This document shows, piece by piece, positions 24,264 to 34,200 of a stretch of 64,000 nt of DNA. Within the stretch, counting starts at the first letter, position 1. Every line of letters starts with the position of its first letter. Source of the stretch: Chitinophaga sancti (GTDB lineage: Bacteria; Bacteroidota; Bacteroidia; Chitinophagales; Chitinophagaceae); assembly GCF_034087045.1 (NCBI RefSeq), contig NZ_CP139247.1, forward strand, positions 1,178,001 to 1,242,000. The letters run 5' to 3'. The notes under the pieces were generated by a model, which was not told the origin of the DNA, did not search any database, and saw only the letters and a list, made by a program, of their open reading frames with translations. The translations under genes and the position numbers were made by a program.

Positions 24264-27200
24264 ATGCAAGAAGTGAAGCAATTGCAAGGACTGTACCACC
24301 CGGATTTTGAACATGATGCATGCGGAACAGGCTTTACTGTCCACATTAAGGGCCGTAAATCGCATCAGATCATCCGGGATGCGCTTACCATGTTGGAAAA
24401 TATGGAACACCGCGGTGCATGTGGCTGTGAACAAAATACCGGTGACGGGGCAGGGATCCTTATCCAGCTCCCGCACGAGTTTTTGTACGACGAATGTCTG
24501 AAGATAGGCATTAGTCTGCCAGAATTTGGTAAATATGGTGTAGGTATGGTTTTCTTTCCAAAAGAACCACGATGGAGAGAAGAATGTCGCGAGATCCTGG
24601 CCCGGGCGGCGGAAAAACTTGGCCTCGATATTCTAGGATACCGTAAAGTTCCCGTTCGCCCCGATGGCATCGGAGAAAGCGCCCTTTCAGTAGAACCTGA
24701 AATCGAACAGGTATTTATTGCCTGTCCTCATCATATCGCCGACAATGACGAGTTTGAACGTAAACTCTTCGTGCTCCGTAATTATGTGTCTAAAACAGTT
24801 AGGAATACCGTTCCTAAGGAAAAAGCACTGTTTTACTTTGCCTCCCTCTCTACTAAAACGATTGTGTATAAAGGCCAGCTGACCACCTACCAGGTACGTC
24901 ACTATTACGCTGACCTGAGCGACGAGAAGATGGTATCTGCTTTCGCAGTGATCCACTCCCGTTTCGCTACCAATACTTTCCCAAGCTGGAGACTCGCTCA
25001 CCCTTACCGCTACATCGCGCACAATGGTGAGATCAATACCCTGAAAGGTAACCTCAACTGGCTCCGCGCCGGCGAAAAGGACTTTGTATCCAAATACTTC
25101 TCTCAGGAAGAAATGGACATGCTGTCGCCTTTCGTCGAAGAAGGTCAGTCTGACTCCGCCAGCCTTGACAACGTTGTAGAACTGCTGCTGCTCACCGGCC
25201 GCTCCCTCCCTCATGTTATGATGATGCTCATTCCTGAAGCATGGGATGGCAACGAGGATATGGATCCGGTAAGAAAAGCATTTTATGAATACCACGCTTC
25301 TATGATGGAGCCATGGGATGGTCCTGCCTGTATCTCTTTTACAGACGGTAAGATCATCGGTGGTACCCTGGACCGTAACGGTCTGCGCCCTGCACGCTTC
25401 GTTGTTACCAAAGACGATCGCGTAATCATGGCTTCAGAAGCCGGCGTACTGCCCGTAGATCCTAAAAATATTAAAGAAAAAGGCCGTCTGCAACCAGGTA
25501 AAATGTTCATCGTGGACATGGAAGCCGGCAGAATCATCGGCGATGAGGAACTGAAACAGAACATCTGCTCTCAGCAACCTTACGGCGAATGGCTGAACAA
25601 ATACAAAATCCGTCTTGAAGAACTGCCTGAACCTCGTGTTACTTTCAGTCACCTGGAACCAGAACAGATTTTTAAATACCAGCAAGCCTTCGGTTATACT
25701 ACCGAAGACCTGAACACCATCATCGCCCCAATGGCACTGGATGGTAAAGAGCCAATCGGCTCTATGGGTACGGATGCTCCCCTGGCTGTGCTGAGCGATC
25801 AGCCACAGCACCTGACCAGCTACTTCAAACAGCTGTTCGCACAGGTGACCAACCCACCTATCGATCCAATCCGCGAAAGACTGGTGATGTCACTGGCTAC
25901 CTATGTAGGTAACAATGGCAACCTGCTGGACGAAAATCCCCTGCACTGTCATGGTGTGGCCCTGCGTCACCCCATCCTGAGCAACTACGAGCTGGAAAAG
26001 ATCCGTAGCATTGATACCGGTCTGTTCCAGGCGAAGACCCTGCAAACTTACTTCCGTGCCGACGGTAAAGCCGGCTCTATGGAAAAAGGTCTGCAACGTC
26101 TGTGTCGCTATGCTGTAGATGCTGTTGAAGATGGTTATGAAGTAATCATCCTCTCCGACAGGGCGATCGACTCTGAACACGCCGCTATCCCGTCTATCCT
26201 CGCTGCATCTGCCGTACACCACCACCTCATCCGCAAAGGATACCGTGGTCAGGTAGGTATCATCGTTGAAGCCGGCGATGTGTGGGAAGTACACCACTTT
26301 GCCTGCCTGCTTGGTTTTGGGGTGACCGCAATCAACCCTTACCTGGCGCTGAGCACGATCCGTGATCTGAAGCTCACCGGCAAACTGGAAACTGAATACG
26401 ATGTTGACAAACTCAAGAAGAACTATGTAAAGGCTGTCTGCGACGGTCTGCTCAAAGTCTTCTCCAAAATGGGTATCTCCACCCTGCAATCTTACCAGGG
26501 TGCCCAGATATTCGAAATATTAGGTATCAACCGTCAGGTAGTAGATAAATACTTTACCGGTGCGGTATCCCGTATCCAGGGTATGGGCCTCGACGAGATC
26601 GCCCGCGAAACCCTCGCTAAGCACTGGATGGGTTACGGCCGTAAAGAAACCCCTGTATCCCGCCTGGGTGTAGGGGGTATCTACCAGTGGAAGAGAAAAG
26701 GTGAGTTCCACCTCTTCAACCCAACCACTATCCACCTGCTGCAGTTATCAACCCGTATGGGCGACTACAGCATCTTCAAGAAATATTCTAAAGCGGTAAA
26801 TGACCAGAGCGAAAAAGCAGCTACCCTGCGTAGCACTTTCGCCTTCAAACGTAACCGTCCGTCTATCACCCTTGATGAAGTGGAATCTGCAGAAAGCATT
26901 TTCAAACGCTTCGCTACAGGAGCTATGAGCTTTGGCTCTATCTCTCATGAAGCTCACTCTACACTGGCCATCGCTATGAACCGTATCGGTGCCAAGAGCA
27001 ATACCGGTGAAGGTGGTGAAGATGAACTGCGTTACGAAAAGTTGCCTAACGGCGACAGCATGCGTTCTGCTATCAAGCAGGTAGCCAGTGCACGTTTCGG
27101 TGTGACCAGCAACTACCTGACCAATGCTGATGAATTACAGATCAAAATGGCACAGGGTGCTAAACCCGGAGAGGGTGGCCAGCTGCCCGGCCATAAAGTG

Positions 27201-28790
27201 GATGACTGGATCGCGAAAGTACGTCACTCTACACCTGGTGTAGGCCTGATCTCTCCGCCTCCTCACCACGATATCTACTCTATCGAGGATCTGGCTCAGC
27301 TGATCTTCGACCTGAAAAATGCTAACCGTGCTGCCCGCATCAGCGTAAAACTGGTGTCTAAAGCAGGTGTTGGTACCATCGCTGCCGGTGTTGCCAAAGC
27401 AAAGGCAGATGTGATCCTGATCGCAGGTTTCGACGGCGGTACCGGTGCATCTCCGATCAGCTCTATCAAGCACGCTGGTCTGCCATGGGAACTGGGTCTG
27501 GCTGAAACTCACCAGACATTGGTGAAGAACAAGCTGCGTGGCCGTGTAACCGTACAGGCGGATGGTCAGCTCAAAACAGGCCGCGACATCGCTATCGCAA
27601 CCTTGCTGGGTGCGGAAGAATGGGGTGTAGCAACTGCTGCACTGGTGGCTGAAGGCTGTATCATGATGCGTAAATGTCACCTGAACACCTGCCCTGTAGG
27701 GGTGGCGACACAGGATCCTGAACTGCGCAAACGCTTTAACGGCGATCCTGAAAACGTAGTGAACCTGTTCAGATTCCTGGTAGAAGAGTTCCGTGAAATC
27801 ATGGCTGAACTGGGCTTCCGTACCGTAAATGAAATGGTGGGTCAGTCTGACTGCCTGCAGGTACGTGAGAACATCACCCACTGGAAATATAAAAACCTGG
27901 ACGTATCCCAGATCCTGTACAAAGAACCAGCTGATAAAACAACAGCGCTGTTCAAATCTGAAGAACAGGATCACGGTATCAGCGAAGTGATTGACTGGCA
28001 GCTGCTGAAAGCTGCACAGCCAGCCCTCGACAAAAAGACCAGGGTATTCCAGCAGTTTAATGTTAAAAATACTGACCGTTCCGTAGGTACAATCCTGAGC
28101 AATGAGATCTCTAAACGCTATCAGGGCCCAGGTTTACCAGAAGATACGATCCACTTTAAATTCGTTGGTTCTGCCGGCCAGAGCTTCGGGGCATTCAACA
28201 CCAAAGGTGTAACCCTGGAACTGGAAGGTGAGGCAAATGACTACTTCGGTAAAGGTCTGTCCGGTGCTAAACTGGTTCTTTATCCAAATGCAGAAGCAGG
28301 CTTCAAAGCGGAAGAAAACATCATCGCTGGTAACGTAGCCTTCTATGGCGCCACCTCTGGTGAAGCTTACATCCGTGGTAAAGCAGGTGAACGTTTCTGT
28401 GTACGTAACTCAGGCGCTACTATCGTATCCGAAGGCGTGGGTGACCACGGTTGCGAATACATGACCGGTGGTAAGGCTGTCATCCTCGGTGAGACCGGCC
28501 GTAACTTCGGCGCTGGTATGAGTGGTGGTATTGCTTATGTATACGATGTGAAAGGCAATTTCGCCGGCCGTTGCAACAAGGAGATGATCGACCTCGATCC
28601 GCTGGATCAGGATGACGCTACCGCACTGCACGACCTGATCACCAAACACCACGCTTACACAAACAGTACTGTGGCTAAGTTCATCCTGAAAGATTGGGAA
28701 AACCAGCTGCGTCACTTTGTGAAAGTATTCCCGAAAGAATACAAAGCGGTGGTGACAGCTTCCAAAGCAAAGGAGAAGGTAGAGAAGTAG
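24264..28790 (+). CDS. gltB: Glutamate synthase, large subunit
   Basis: 1508 residues from the ATG at 24264; a GTG 30 bases upstream is a less likely start. Domain order is canonical. The class II glutaminase begins after a 17-residue propeptide with the catalytic cysteine in HDACGTGF. The central domain follows, then the FMN-binding synthase domain with the KPGEGGQLPGHKV and GFDGGTGASP segments. The 3Fe-4S ligands appear as C-x5-C-x4-C in GCIMMRKCHLNTCPVG. The GXGXG C-terminal domain closes the protein. It transfers glutamine amide nitrogen to 2-oxoglutarate. gltD follows 28 bases downstream. Confidence 0.98.
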   Translation: MQEVKQLQGLYHPDFEHDACGTGFTVHIKGRKSHQIIRDALTMLENMEHRGACGCEQNTGDGAGILIQLPHEFLYDECLKIGISLPEFGKYGVGMVFFPKEPRWREECREILARAAEKLGLDILGYRKVPVRPDGIGESALSVEPEIEQVFIACPHHIADNDEFERKLFVLRNYVSKTVRNTVPKEKALFYFASLSTKTIVYKGQLTTYQVRHYYADLSDEKMVSAFAVIHSRFATNTFPSWRLAHPYRYIAHNGEINTLKGNLNWLRAGEKDFVSKYFSQEEMDMLSPFVEEGQSDSASLDNVVELLLLTGRSLPHVMMMLIPEAWDGNEDMDPVRKAFYEYHASMMEPWDGPACISFTDGKIIGGTLDRNGLRPARFVVTKDDRVIMASEAGVLPVDPKNIKEKGRLQPGKMFIVDMEAGRIIGDEELKQNICSQQPYGEWLNKYKIRLEELPEPRVTFSHLEPEQIFKYQQAFGYTTEDLNTIIAPMALDGKEPIGSMGTDAPLAVLSDQPQHLTSYFKQLFAQVTNPPIDPIRERLVMSLATYVGNNGNLLDENPLHCHGVALRHPILSNYELEKIRSIDTGLFQAKTLQTYFRADGKAGSMEKGLQRLCRYAVDAVEDGYEVIILSDRAIDSEHAAIPSILAASAVHHHLIRKGYRGQVGIIVEAGDVWEVHHFACLLGFGVTAINPYLALSTIRDLKLTGKLETEYDVDKLKKNYVKAVCDGLLKVFSKMGISTLQSYQGAQIFEILGINRQVVDKYFTGAVSRIQGMGLDEIARETLAKHWMGYGRKETPVSRLGVGGIYQWKRKGEFHLFNPTTIHLLQLSTRMGDYSIFKKYSKAVNDQSEKAATLRSTFAFKRNRPSITLDEVESAESIFKRFATGAMSFGSISHEAHSTLAIAMNRIGAKSNTGEGGEDELRYEKLPNGDSMRSAIKQVASARFGVTSNYLTNADELQIKMAQGAKPGEGGQLPGHKVDDWIAKVRHSTPGVGLISPPPHHDIYSIEDLAQLIFDLKNANRAARISVKLVSKAGVGTIAAGVAKAKADVILIAGFDGGTGASPISSIKHAGLPWELGLAETHQTLVKNKLRGRVTVQADGQLKTGRDIAIATLLGAEEWGVATAALVAEGCIMMRKCHLNTCPVGVATQDPELRKRFNGDPENVVNLFRFLVEEFREIMAELGFRTVNEMVGQSDCLQVRENITHWKYKNLDVSQILYKEPADKTTALFKSEEQDHGISEVIDWQLLKAAQPALDKKTRVFQQFNVKNTDRSVGTILSNEISKRYQGPGLPEDTIHFKFVGSAGQSFGAFNTKGVTLELEGEANDYFGKGLSGAKLVLYPNAEAGFKAEENIIAGNVAFYGATSGEAYIRGKAGERFCVRNSGATIVSEGVGDHGCEYMTGGKAVILGETGRNFGAGMSGGIAYVYDVKGNFAGRCNKEMIDLDPLDQDDATALHDLITKHHAYTNSTVAKFILKDWENQLRHFVKVFPKEYKAVVTASKAKEKVEK

Positions 28791-28818
28791 TAACATTAAC
28801 AATCTAACGACAACCAAA

Positions 28819-30294
28819 ATGGGCAAACCAACAGGATTCCTGGAATTTACAAGAGAGCTGCCTGGAAAGAAAGCTCCTCGGGAAAGAGTCCAGAACTATA
28901 ACGAATTCGTAGAAAGACTTTCAGATACCAAGCTGAATGAACAGTCTGCGCGCTGCATGAACTGTGGTGTTCCTTTCTGTCACAGCGGTTGCCCGCTGGG
29001 TAACGTAATTCCTGAATTCAACGATGCAGTCTATCACAAAGACTGGAAAGAAGCATATGAAATCTTAACCAGCACTAACAACTTCCCTGAGTTCACAGGA
29101 CGTATCTGTCCTGCGCCTTGCGAAAGTGCATGTGTATTGGGTATCAATCAACCTCCTGTGGCAATCGAAGAAATCGAACGCCACATCATCGAAATCGCTT
29201 TCGATAAAGGACTGGTACAGGCTAAAACACCTCGTATACGTACCGGCAAGAAAGTAGCAGTAATTGGTTCCGGTCCTGCCGGCCTGGCTGCTGCCGCTCA
29301 GCTGAACTACGCTGGTCACCTGGTAACCGTGTTCGAAAGAGACGATGTTCCCGGAGGTCTGCTCCGCTACGGTATCCCTGACTTCAAACTGGAGAAATGG
29401 GTGATTGACCGCCGCGTGAAAATAATGGAAGAAGAAGGCATCACTTTCCAATGTAATGCCAACGTAGGTGTGAACGTAAGCGTGAACGACCTGCTCCGTG
29501 AATACAATGCGATCGTGCTGGCTGGTGGTTCCACCATCCCTCGTGACCTCAATATTCCTGGCCGTCAGCTGAAAGGTGTGCACTATGCTATGGACTTCCT
29601 GAAACAGCAGAACAAACGCGTAAGCAACCGCGCTGTAAGCGGTGAAGATATTATGGCTACCGGCAAGAACGTAGTAGTGATTGGTGGTGGTGATACCGGC
29701 TCTGACTGTGTAGGTACATCCAACCGTCATGGCGCTGTAAGCATCACCCAGCTGGAACTTATGCCTAAGCCACCCGGAGAACGTACTCCTTATATGCCAT
29801 GGCCTACTTATCCAATGGTGCTGAAAACAACCTCTTCTCATGAAGAAGGCGCAAACCGCCACTGGGCTATCGGTACCAAAGAATTTGTAGGTGATGGTAA
29901 CGGTAACCTGAAAGGTCTGAAACTGGTAGATCTACAATGGAGCCTGGGCGCTGATGGTCGTCCTGGTGGATTTACAGAAGTACCTGGTTCTGAAAGAGAA
30001 GTTCCTTGCGAACTGGCTTTCCTGGCAATGGGCTTCCTGCATCCACAGCATACCGGATTGCTGGACGATCTGGGTGTTGAAAAAGATGAAAGAGGCAATG
30101 TGAAAGCAGGGGAGAAGGCGTTCCAGACTTCTATACCTAAGGTGTTTGCTGCAGGCGATATGCGCCGTGGACAGTCACTGGTGGTATGGGCGATCAGCGA
30201 AGGCCGTGAGTGTGCACGTAAGGTAGATGAGTTCCTGATGGGAGTTTCCCACCTGGAAAGCAAAGATGCTTCTTTACCAGCACTGGCAGTGTAA
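28819..30294 (+). CDS. gltD: Glutamate synthase, small subunit
   Basis: 491 residues. N-terminal domain with two cysteine clusters for 4Fe-4S centres (ARCMNCGVPFCHSGCPLGN and GRICPAPCESAC), then an FAD-binding GSGPAGLAAAAQL motif (about residue 150) and an NADPH-binding GGGDTGSDCVGTS motif (about 290). The C-terminal CD box ends with VFAAGDMRRGQSLVVWAI. It passes electrons from NADPH to GltB. It forms an operon with gltB and closes with the hairpin at 30413-30432. Confidence 0.98.
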   Translation: MGKPTGFLEFTRELPGKKAPRERVQNYNEFVERLSDTKLNEQSARCMNCGVPFCHSGCPLGNVIPEFNDAVYHKDWKEAYEILTSTNNFPEFTGRICPAPCESACVLGINQPPVAIEEIERHIIEIAFDKGLVQAKTPRIRTGKKVAVIGSGPAGLAAAAQLNYAGHLVTVFERDDVPGGLLRYGIPDFKLEKWVIDRRVKIMEEEGITFQCNANVGVNVSVNDLLREYNAIVLAGGSTIPRDLNIPGRQLKGVHYAMDFLKQQNKRVSNRAVSGEDIMATGKNVVVIGGGDTGSDCVGTSNRHGAVSITQLELMPKPPGERTPYMPWPTYPMVLKTTSSHEEGANRHWAIGTKEFVGDGNGNLKGLKLVDLQWSLGADGRPGGFTEVPGSEREVPCELAFLAMGFLHPQHTGLLDDLGVEKDERGNVKAGEKAFQTSIPKVFAAGDMRRGQSLVVWAISEGRECARKVDEFLMGVSHLESKDASLPALAV

Positions 30295-30412
30295 ACACAT
30301 AATCTTGATGTGAATGTGCGTATCTTTTTTTTAACCTGCTGATTGATACAAACTCACATTAGTTTTAAAGAATCTCATAAGCAGGTTTAGATTTTGTTGT
30401 AACCTTCAGCCG

Positions 30413-30432
30413 GGCCGGGTCTTTACCCGGCC
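30413..30432 (+). terminator. gltBD terminator hairpin
   Basis: GGCCGGGT-CTTT-ACCCGGCC (30413-30420 / 30425-30432) followed by TTTTCTTTTT. A textbook intrinsic terminator. Confidence 0.92.
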
Positions 30433-30456
30433 TTTTCTTTTTAAATAAATGAGACC

Positions 30457-30503
30457 AATTAATCAAAATGACGGTGCCTGTGGCACCGTCATTTTGATTA
30501 ATT
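30457..30503 (+). terminator. 22-bp perfect hairpin overlapping the next promoter
   Basis: Arms 30457-30478 and 30482-30503, TGT loop. The right arm shares five bases with the -7 element of the downstream gene. Confidence 0.75.
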
Positions 30504-30506
30504 TTG
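30499..30506 (+). promoter_or_regulatory. -7 promoter element TAATTTTG
   Basis: Exact TAnnTTTG match ending 6 bases before the ATG at 30513; overlaps the upstream hairpin arm. Confidence 0.5.
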
Positions 30507-30512
30507 TTTATC

Positions 30513-31121
30513 ATGAAAAAGATTTTATTACTCCTACTGCTTGGAGCCAATTATAGCGCCTTCGGTCAGATAGGCCACACCATCTACGACACTCACAACT
30601 ATAAAAAAGGCATTTATAAATCCTTCGAAGAGTTCCGCAACAACGAACCCTCCCAAACAGGTAATGTTGTAATAAAAGGGAAAACCGCCGCCGCCCAGGT
30701 TTACCTTATGTCAGCCCCTACGGAACTGGTTGCCATCGACAGCGCCGGCAAAGAACATAAAGTAAAAAAATACTGGGGGTACTGCGACGGCACTAACCTA
30801 TACGTGAGAGACAACGGCCTTCAAAAAGTTGAAGAAGTTGGCTACTACTGCTTATACCAGGTGCGCGCCATTACCTCCGCTACTCCCAACACGGCCACCG
30901 GCGGCATGGTATTCAGCAATACCCCGCCCGCAGCTGTAAACAAAAAGGTCATCAACCTCGCCACCGGCAACTTCTATGACCTGACCCTATATAATATGAA
31001 GAAATTCATCCTTCCACACGATACTACTTTAACAAGGGAGTTTTACCAGGATCCTAAAAACAAGGAACGCCTGGTCTACTACATCCAGAAATTCAATCAG
31101 CGGAATATTCCCAATTGGTAA
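30513..31121 (+). CDS. Secreted hypothetical protein
   Basis: 202 residues from the ATG at 30513, which is preferred over an upstream TTG that lies inside the promoter. Signal peptide in residues 1-16 (LLLLLLGANYSAFGQ). The mature part is tyrosine-rich and looks all-beta, with KGIYKSFEEFRNNEPS near its start and a conserved-looking WGYCDGTNLYVRD core. I recall Bacteroidota proteins of unknown function with this KGIYxTFxEF start, but cannot name a function. The gene stands alone between two hairpins. Confidence 0.7.
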   Translation: MKKILLLLLLGANYSAFGQIGHTIYDTHNYKKGIYKSFEEFRNNEPSQTGNVVIKGKTAAAQVYLMSAPTELVAIDSAGKEHKVKKYWGYCDGTNLYVRDNGLQKVEEVGYYCLYQVRAITSATPNTATGGMVFSNTPPAAVNKKVINLATGNFYDLTLYNMKKFILPHDTTLTREFYQDPKNKERLVYYIQKFNQRNIPNW

Positions 31122-31141
31122 TTCCACCTATAAATACTCAT

Positions 31142-31174
31142 AAAAGCGCTTTTATCGTCGATAAAAGCGCTTTT
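31142..31174 (+). terminator. 16-bp hairpin before tamB
   Basis: Arms 31142-31157 and 31159-31174, rich in AAAAGCGCTTTT, followed by more T. It ends the upstream gene. Confidence 0.8.
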
Positions 31175-31280
31175 TTAATTAAACCCCTTCTGTAGGTACA
31201 AATTTTGTTTAACACTCTATGTTTAAACAAGGGTCCGCCTAATGCGTTTTAACTCAGTATTTTCTATGTAATCCAATTAA

Positions 31281-34200
31281 ATGACAGCACCCGCAACTAA
31301 CGATGAAAAACATCACGGCCGCCCATGGTGGCGTTGGCTCTTATGGGGAATTGTGATCCTGCTCATCATACCGGTAATGGCTGTTCTTGTATTGCAGCTG
31401 GAATCTGTACAGGACCTCATCCGCCGGCAGGGAGAACAATATCTCCGGAAAAAATTGCATACAACTGTTCGTATCGGCTACCTCCGCGTACGCGGGTGGC
31501 AGTACCTGGAACTACGTAATGTATACGTAGCAGATACTTCCAAACAGGAATTGTTCTACTCCGGAAATCTGAAGGTCCGCTACAATCTGTTGGCATTTCT
31601 CAACAATGAGCTGCGAATTAATGGTCTTGAATGGGATTCCGTCACGGCCAATATATACCGTAACCCCGGAGACTCTTCCTTCAACTACCAGTTCATTGTA
31701 GACGCCTTCGTTACCAAAGATTCGATCCCCGACACTGTAAGCACCGGCACAGGAACCACGCTTCAGTTCCTCATCAAAGACGTTACCCTGAAACATGTAT
31801 CGCTTCGCTATCTGGATGCCCCTGGAGGTATGGACGCTGTTGTCACCTTCCAGGAGCTGCATGTAGATCCTGATGATCTGCTTGTGAACCAGGGATTGTA
31901 TGCTGTTCGTGGGTTGAAGATCGATGGACTCAAAGGTTACTTCAAACAGGACTACCGGCCCAAGGTACTGGCAGCAACAGCGCCGCCGCCTGCCAGGGAT
32001 ACCGCCAGCACTCCCTTCCACCTTATTCTCAAGAAATTAGAAATTGAAAATAGCTCCTTCCTCTACGCTGACCAGGGTAGTGGCCTGAGCACCGGCTGGA
32101 AAATAGGTAAGCTACAGCTCCTCAATTCCAGCATCGATATGGACTCCACACTCATACAGGTGAGTGAACTGTCCATCAGGAACGCAGGCGGTATGGTCAC
32201 CATGAATATCGCAAAAGATACTTCCGCTCCCGCACCTGCTGACAGCACTGCTCCAAATACATGGAGAGTGCTGGCCACCAAAACGGATCTGGAACATATC
32301 AACCTGCGGTACGATAACAATACCGCTCCTGCTCCAAGAGGTGCCGGTAAAAAAGATCCTGACTACAACCACCTGTTCCTCAAAAACTTTGTGGCTCATG
32401 TAGGTAATATCAATTATAACACGGACACCATCAGTGCTGCATTGCACAAATTGTCCGTACAAGAAGATAAATCAGGTTTTGGAATTAAACAGGGTCACTT
32501 CGATGTATTATATACAGCAACTACCATTGCCCTGCGCAACCTGCTGCTGGAAACAAACCGGAGTATCCTCCGCAAACAGATTGTTCTGAATGCCCCTAAC
32601 TGGTCTACTATCTCTGACAATCCCGATCTCTTACAGTTGCAGGCCAACCTGGACTCTACCCACATTACCCTGGGTGAGTTCCTCCCTTTTGTACCTGACA
32701 GCCGTAAGAACCCGTCCATGAAACCACTGTGGGATAAGGAAATCTTCCTGACTACTTCCTTCAAAGGCAGCCTGGGCAAACTGATCATCGAAACACTCAA
32801 TCTTACTGACAACAAAGGCAACCATATCAATGCCAAAGGTGAAGTAGGCCATGTAACAGATGTAGATCAACTGTATGCCAACCTTCCTTCGCTCTACATC
32901 CTTTCCGGAAATAAGGCCCTCCGCTCATGGCTACCGCCAGGTACTATGCCGGATACCCCCCGGCTGCCGGAGCAAATGATCATTACCGGTAGCTTCCTTG
33001 GTGGTATGAAAGACATGCAGACAAAGCTGGACCTGAAAAGTAATGCTGCCAATGCCACTCTGACCGCTCATCTCATCAACATTACCGATAGCATCCATAG
33101 CAGTTATGACCTCAACATCGCCTCTTTTCGTGTGCAACCAGGTTATTTCCTTTATGATACCACTATCGGCTGGATCAGTGGCCGCATCATGGCTTCCGGC
33201 AAAGGATACACCTTCCCGGGTATGATTGCAAAAGCAGATGCCCACATCAACGAAGCGACTTATAACAGGTATACCTACCACGACGTAAGTATCAAAGCCA
33301 ACATCGATAAGCAACAACTGCATGCTGAAGGTCAGAGTAACGATTCCAGCATCAACCTTACTTTCAATGCTGATGGTACCCTGAACGATACGACCCTACA
33401 GTCACTAAAAGCCAATGCCCAGATCCAACGTGCAGACCTGTATACCACGCACCTGTACAGTAATCCATTTGAGCTGAGAGGAAATATGGATGTGGATTTC
33501 AGCAGCCTGACACCCAACCGCCTGGACGGGAATGCACTCCTCACCAGCTGGCAGGTGGCCACCAATGGGCAGGTCTTCGTATTAGATACCATTTCTTTAT
33601 CAGCCGAGTACAAGGACCAGCAGTACCTGACCCTCACTGGTCCATTTGGTTTTATCAACGCCAATGGTAATATCGATTATACCAAAATCGGCCCTGCGTT
33701 CGGACAAATCATCAACAAGCCATTGAGTCCTTATGACAGCGCTAAGCTGGTGCAATTGCCGGCTGGCCAACTGTTATTTTGGAATGCTTCTTTGACTTTT
33801 CCGCGCAGCTTACAGGCCATGGCACCGACCCTGCGCATGGAATATCCATTGCTCATCAGCGGCCATCTGAATTCTGACAGTAGCCTGCTGGTGCTCAATG
33901 CCGCCTTGCCTAAGCTGAGTTACGATTCTATCTTAATAGATAGCCTGGCCATCAATGCCAATATCTTAGATACCTCCCTCAAGGCAGAGGTATCCCTCGC
34001 AGATATTCATCATAAGGTAATGTCCCTGAATCACACTTCCCTGACGGCTGCTGCCACAGCTGGAAAAGTTGACTGGGACTTGCTGCTGGATGACATAAAA
34101 CGCAATCCGAAATATAAAGTAGGCGGCTTCGTGGAATTCCTGCCGGACAATGCGCTGGCGCTTTCACTGAAACCAGATCTGCTGCTGAACCGTCAGCAAT

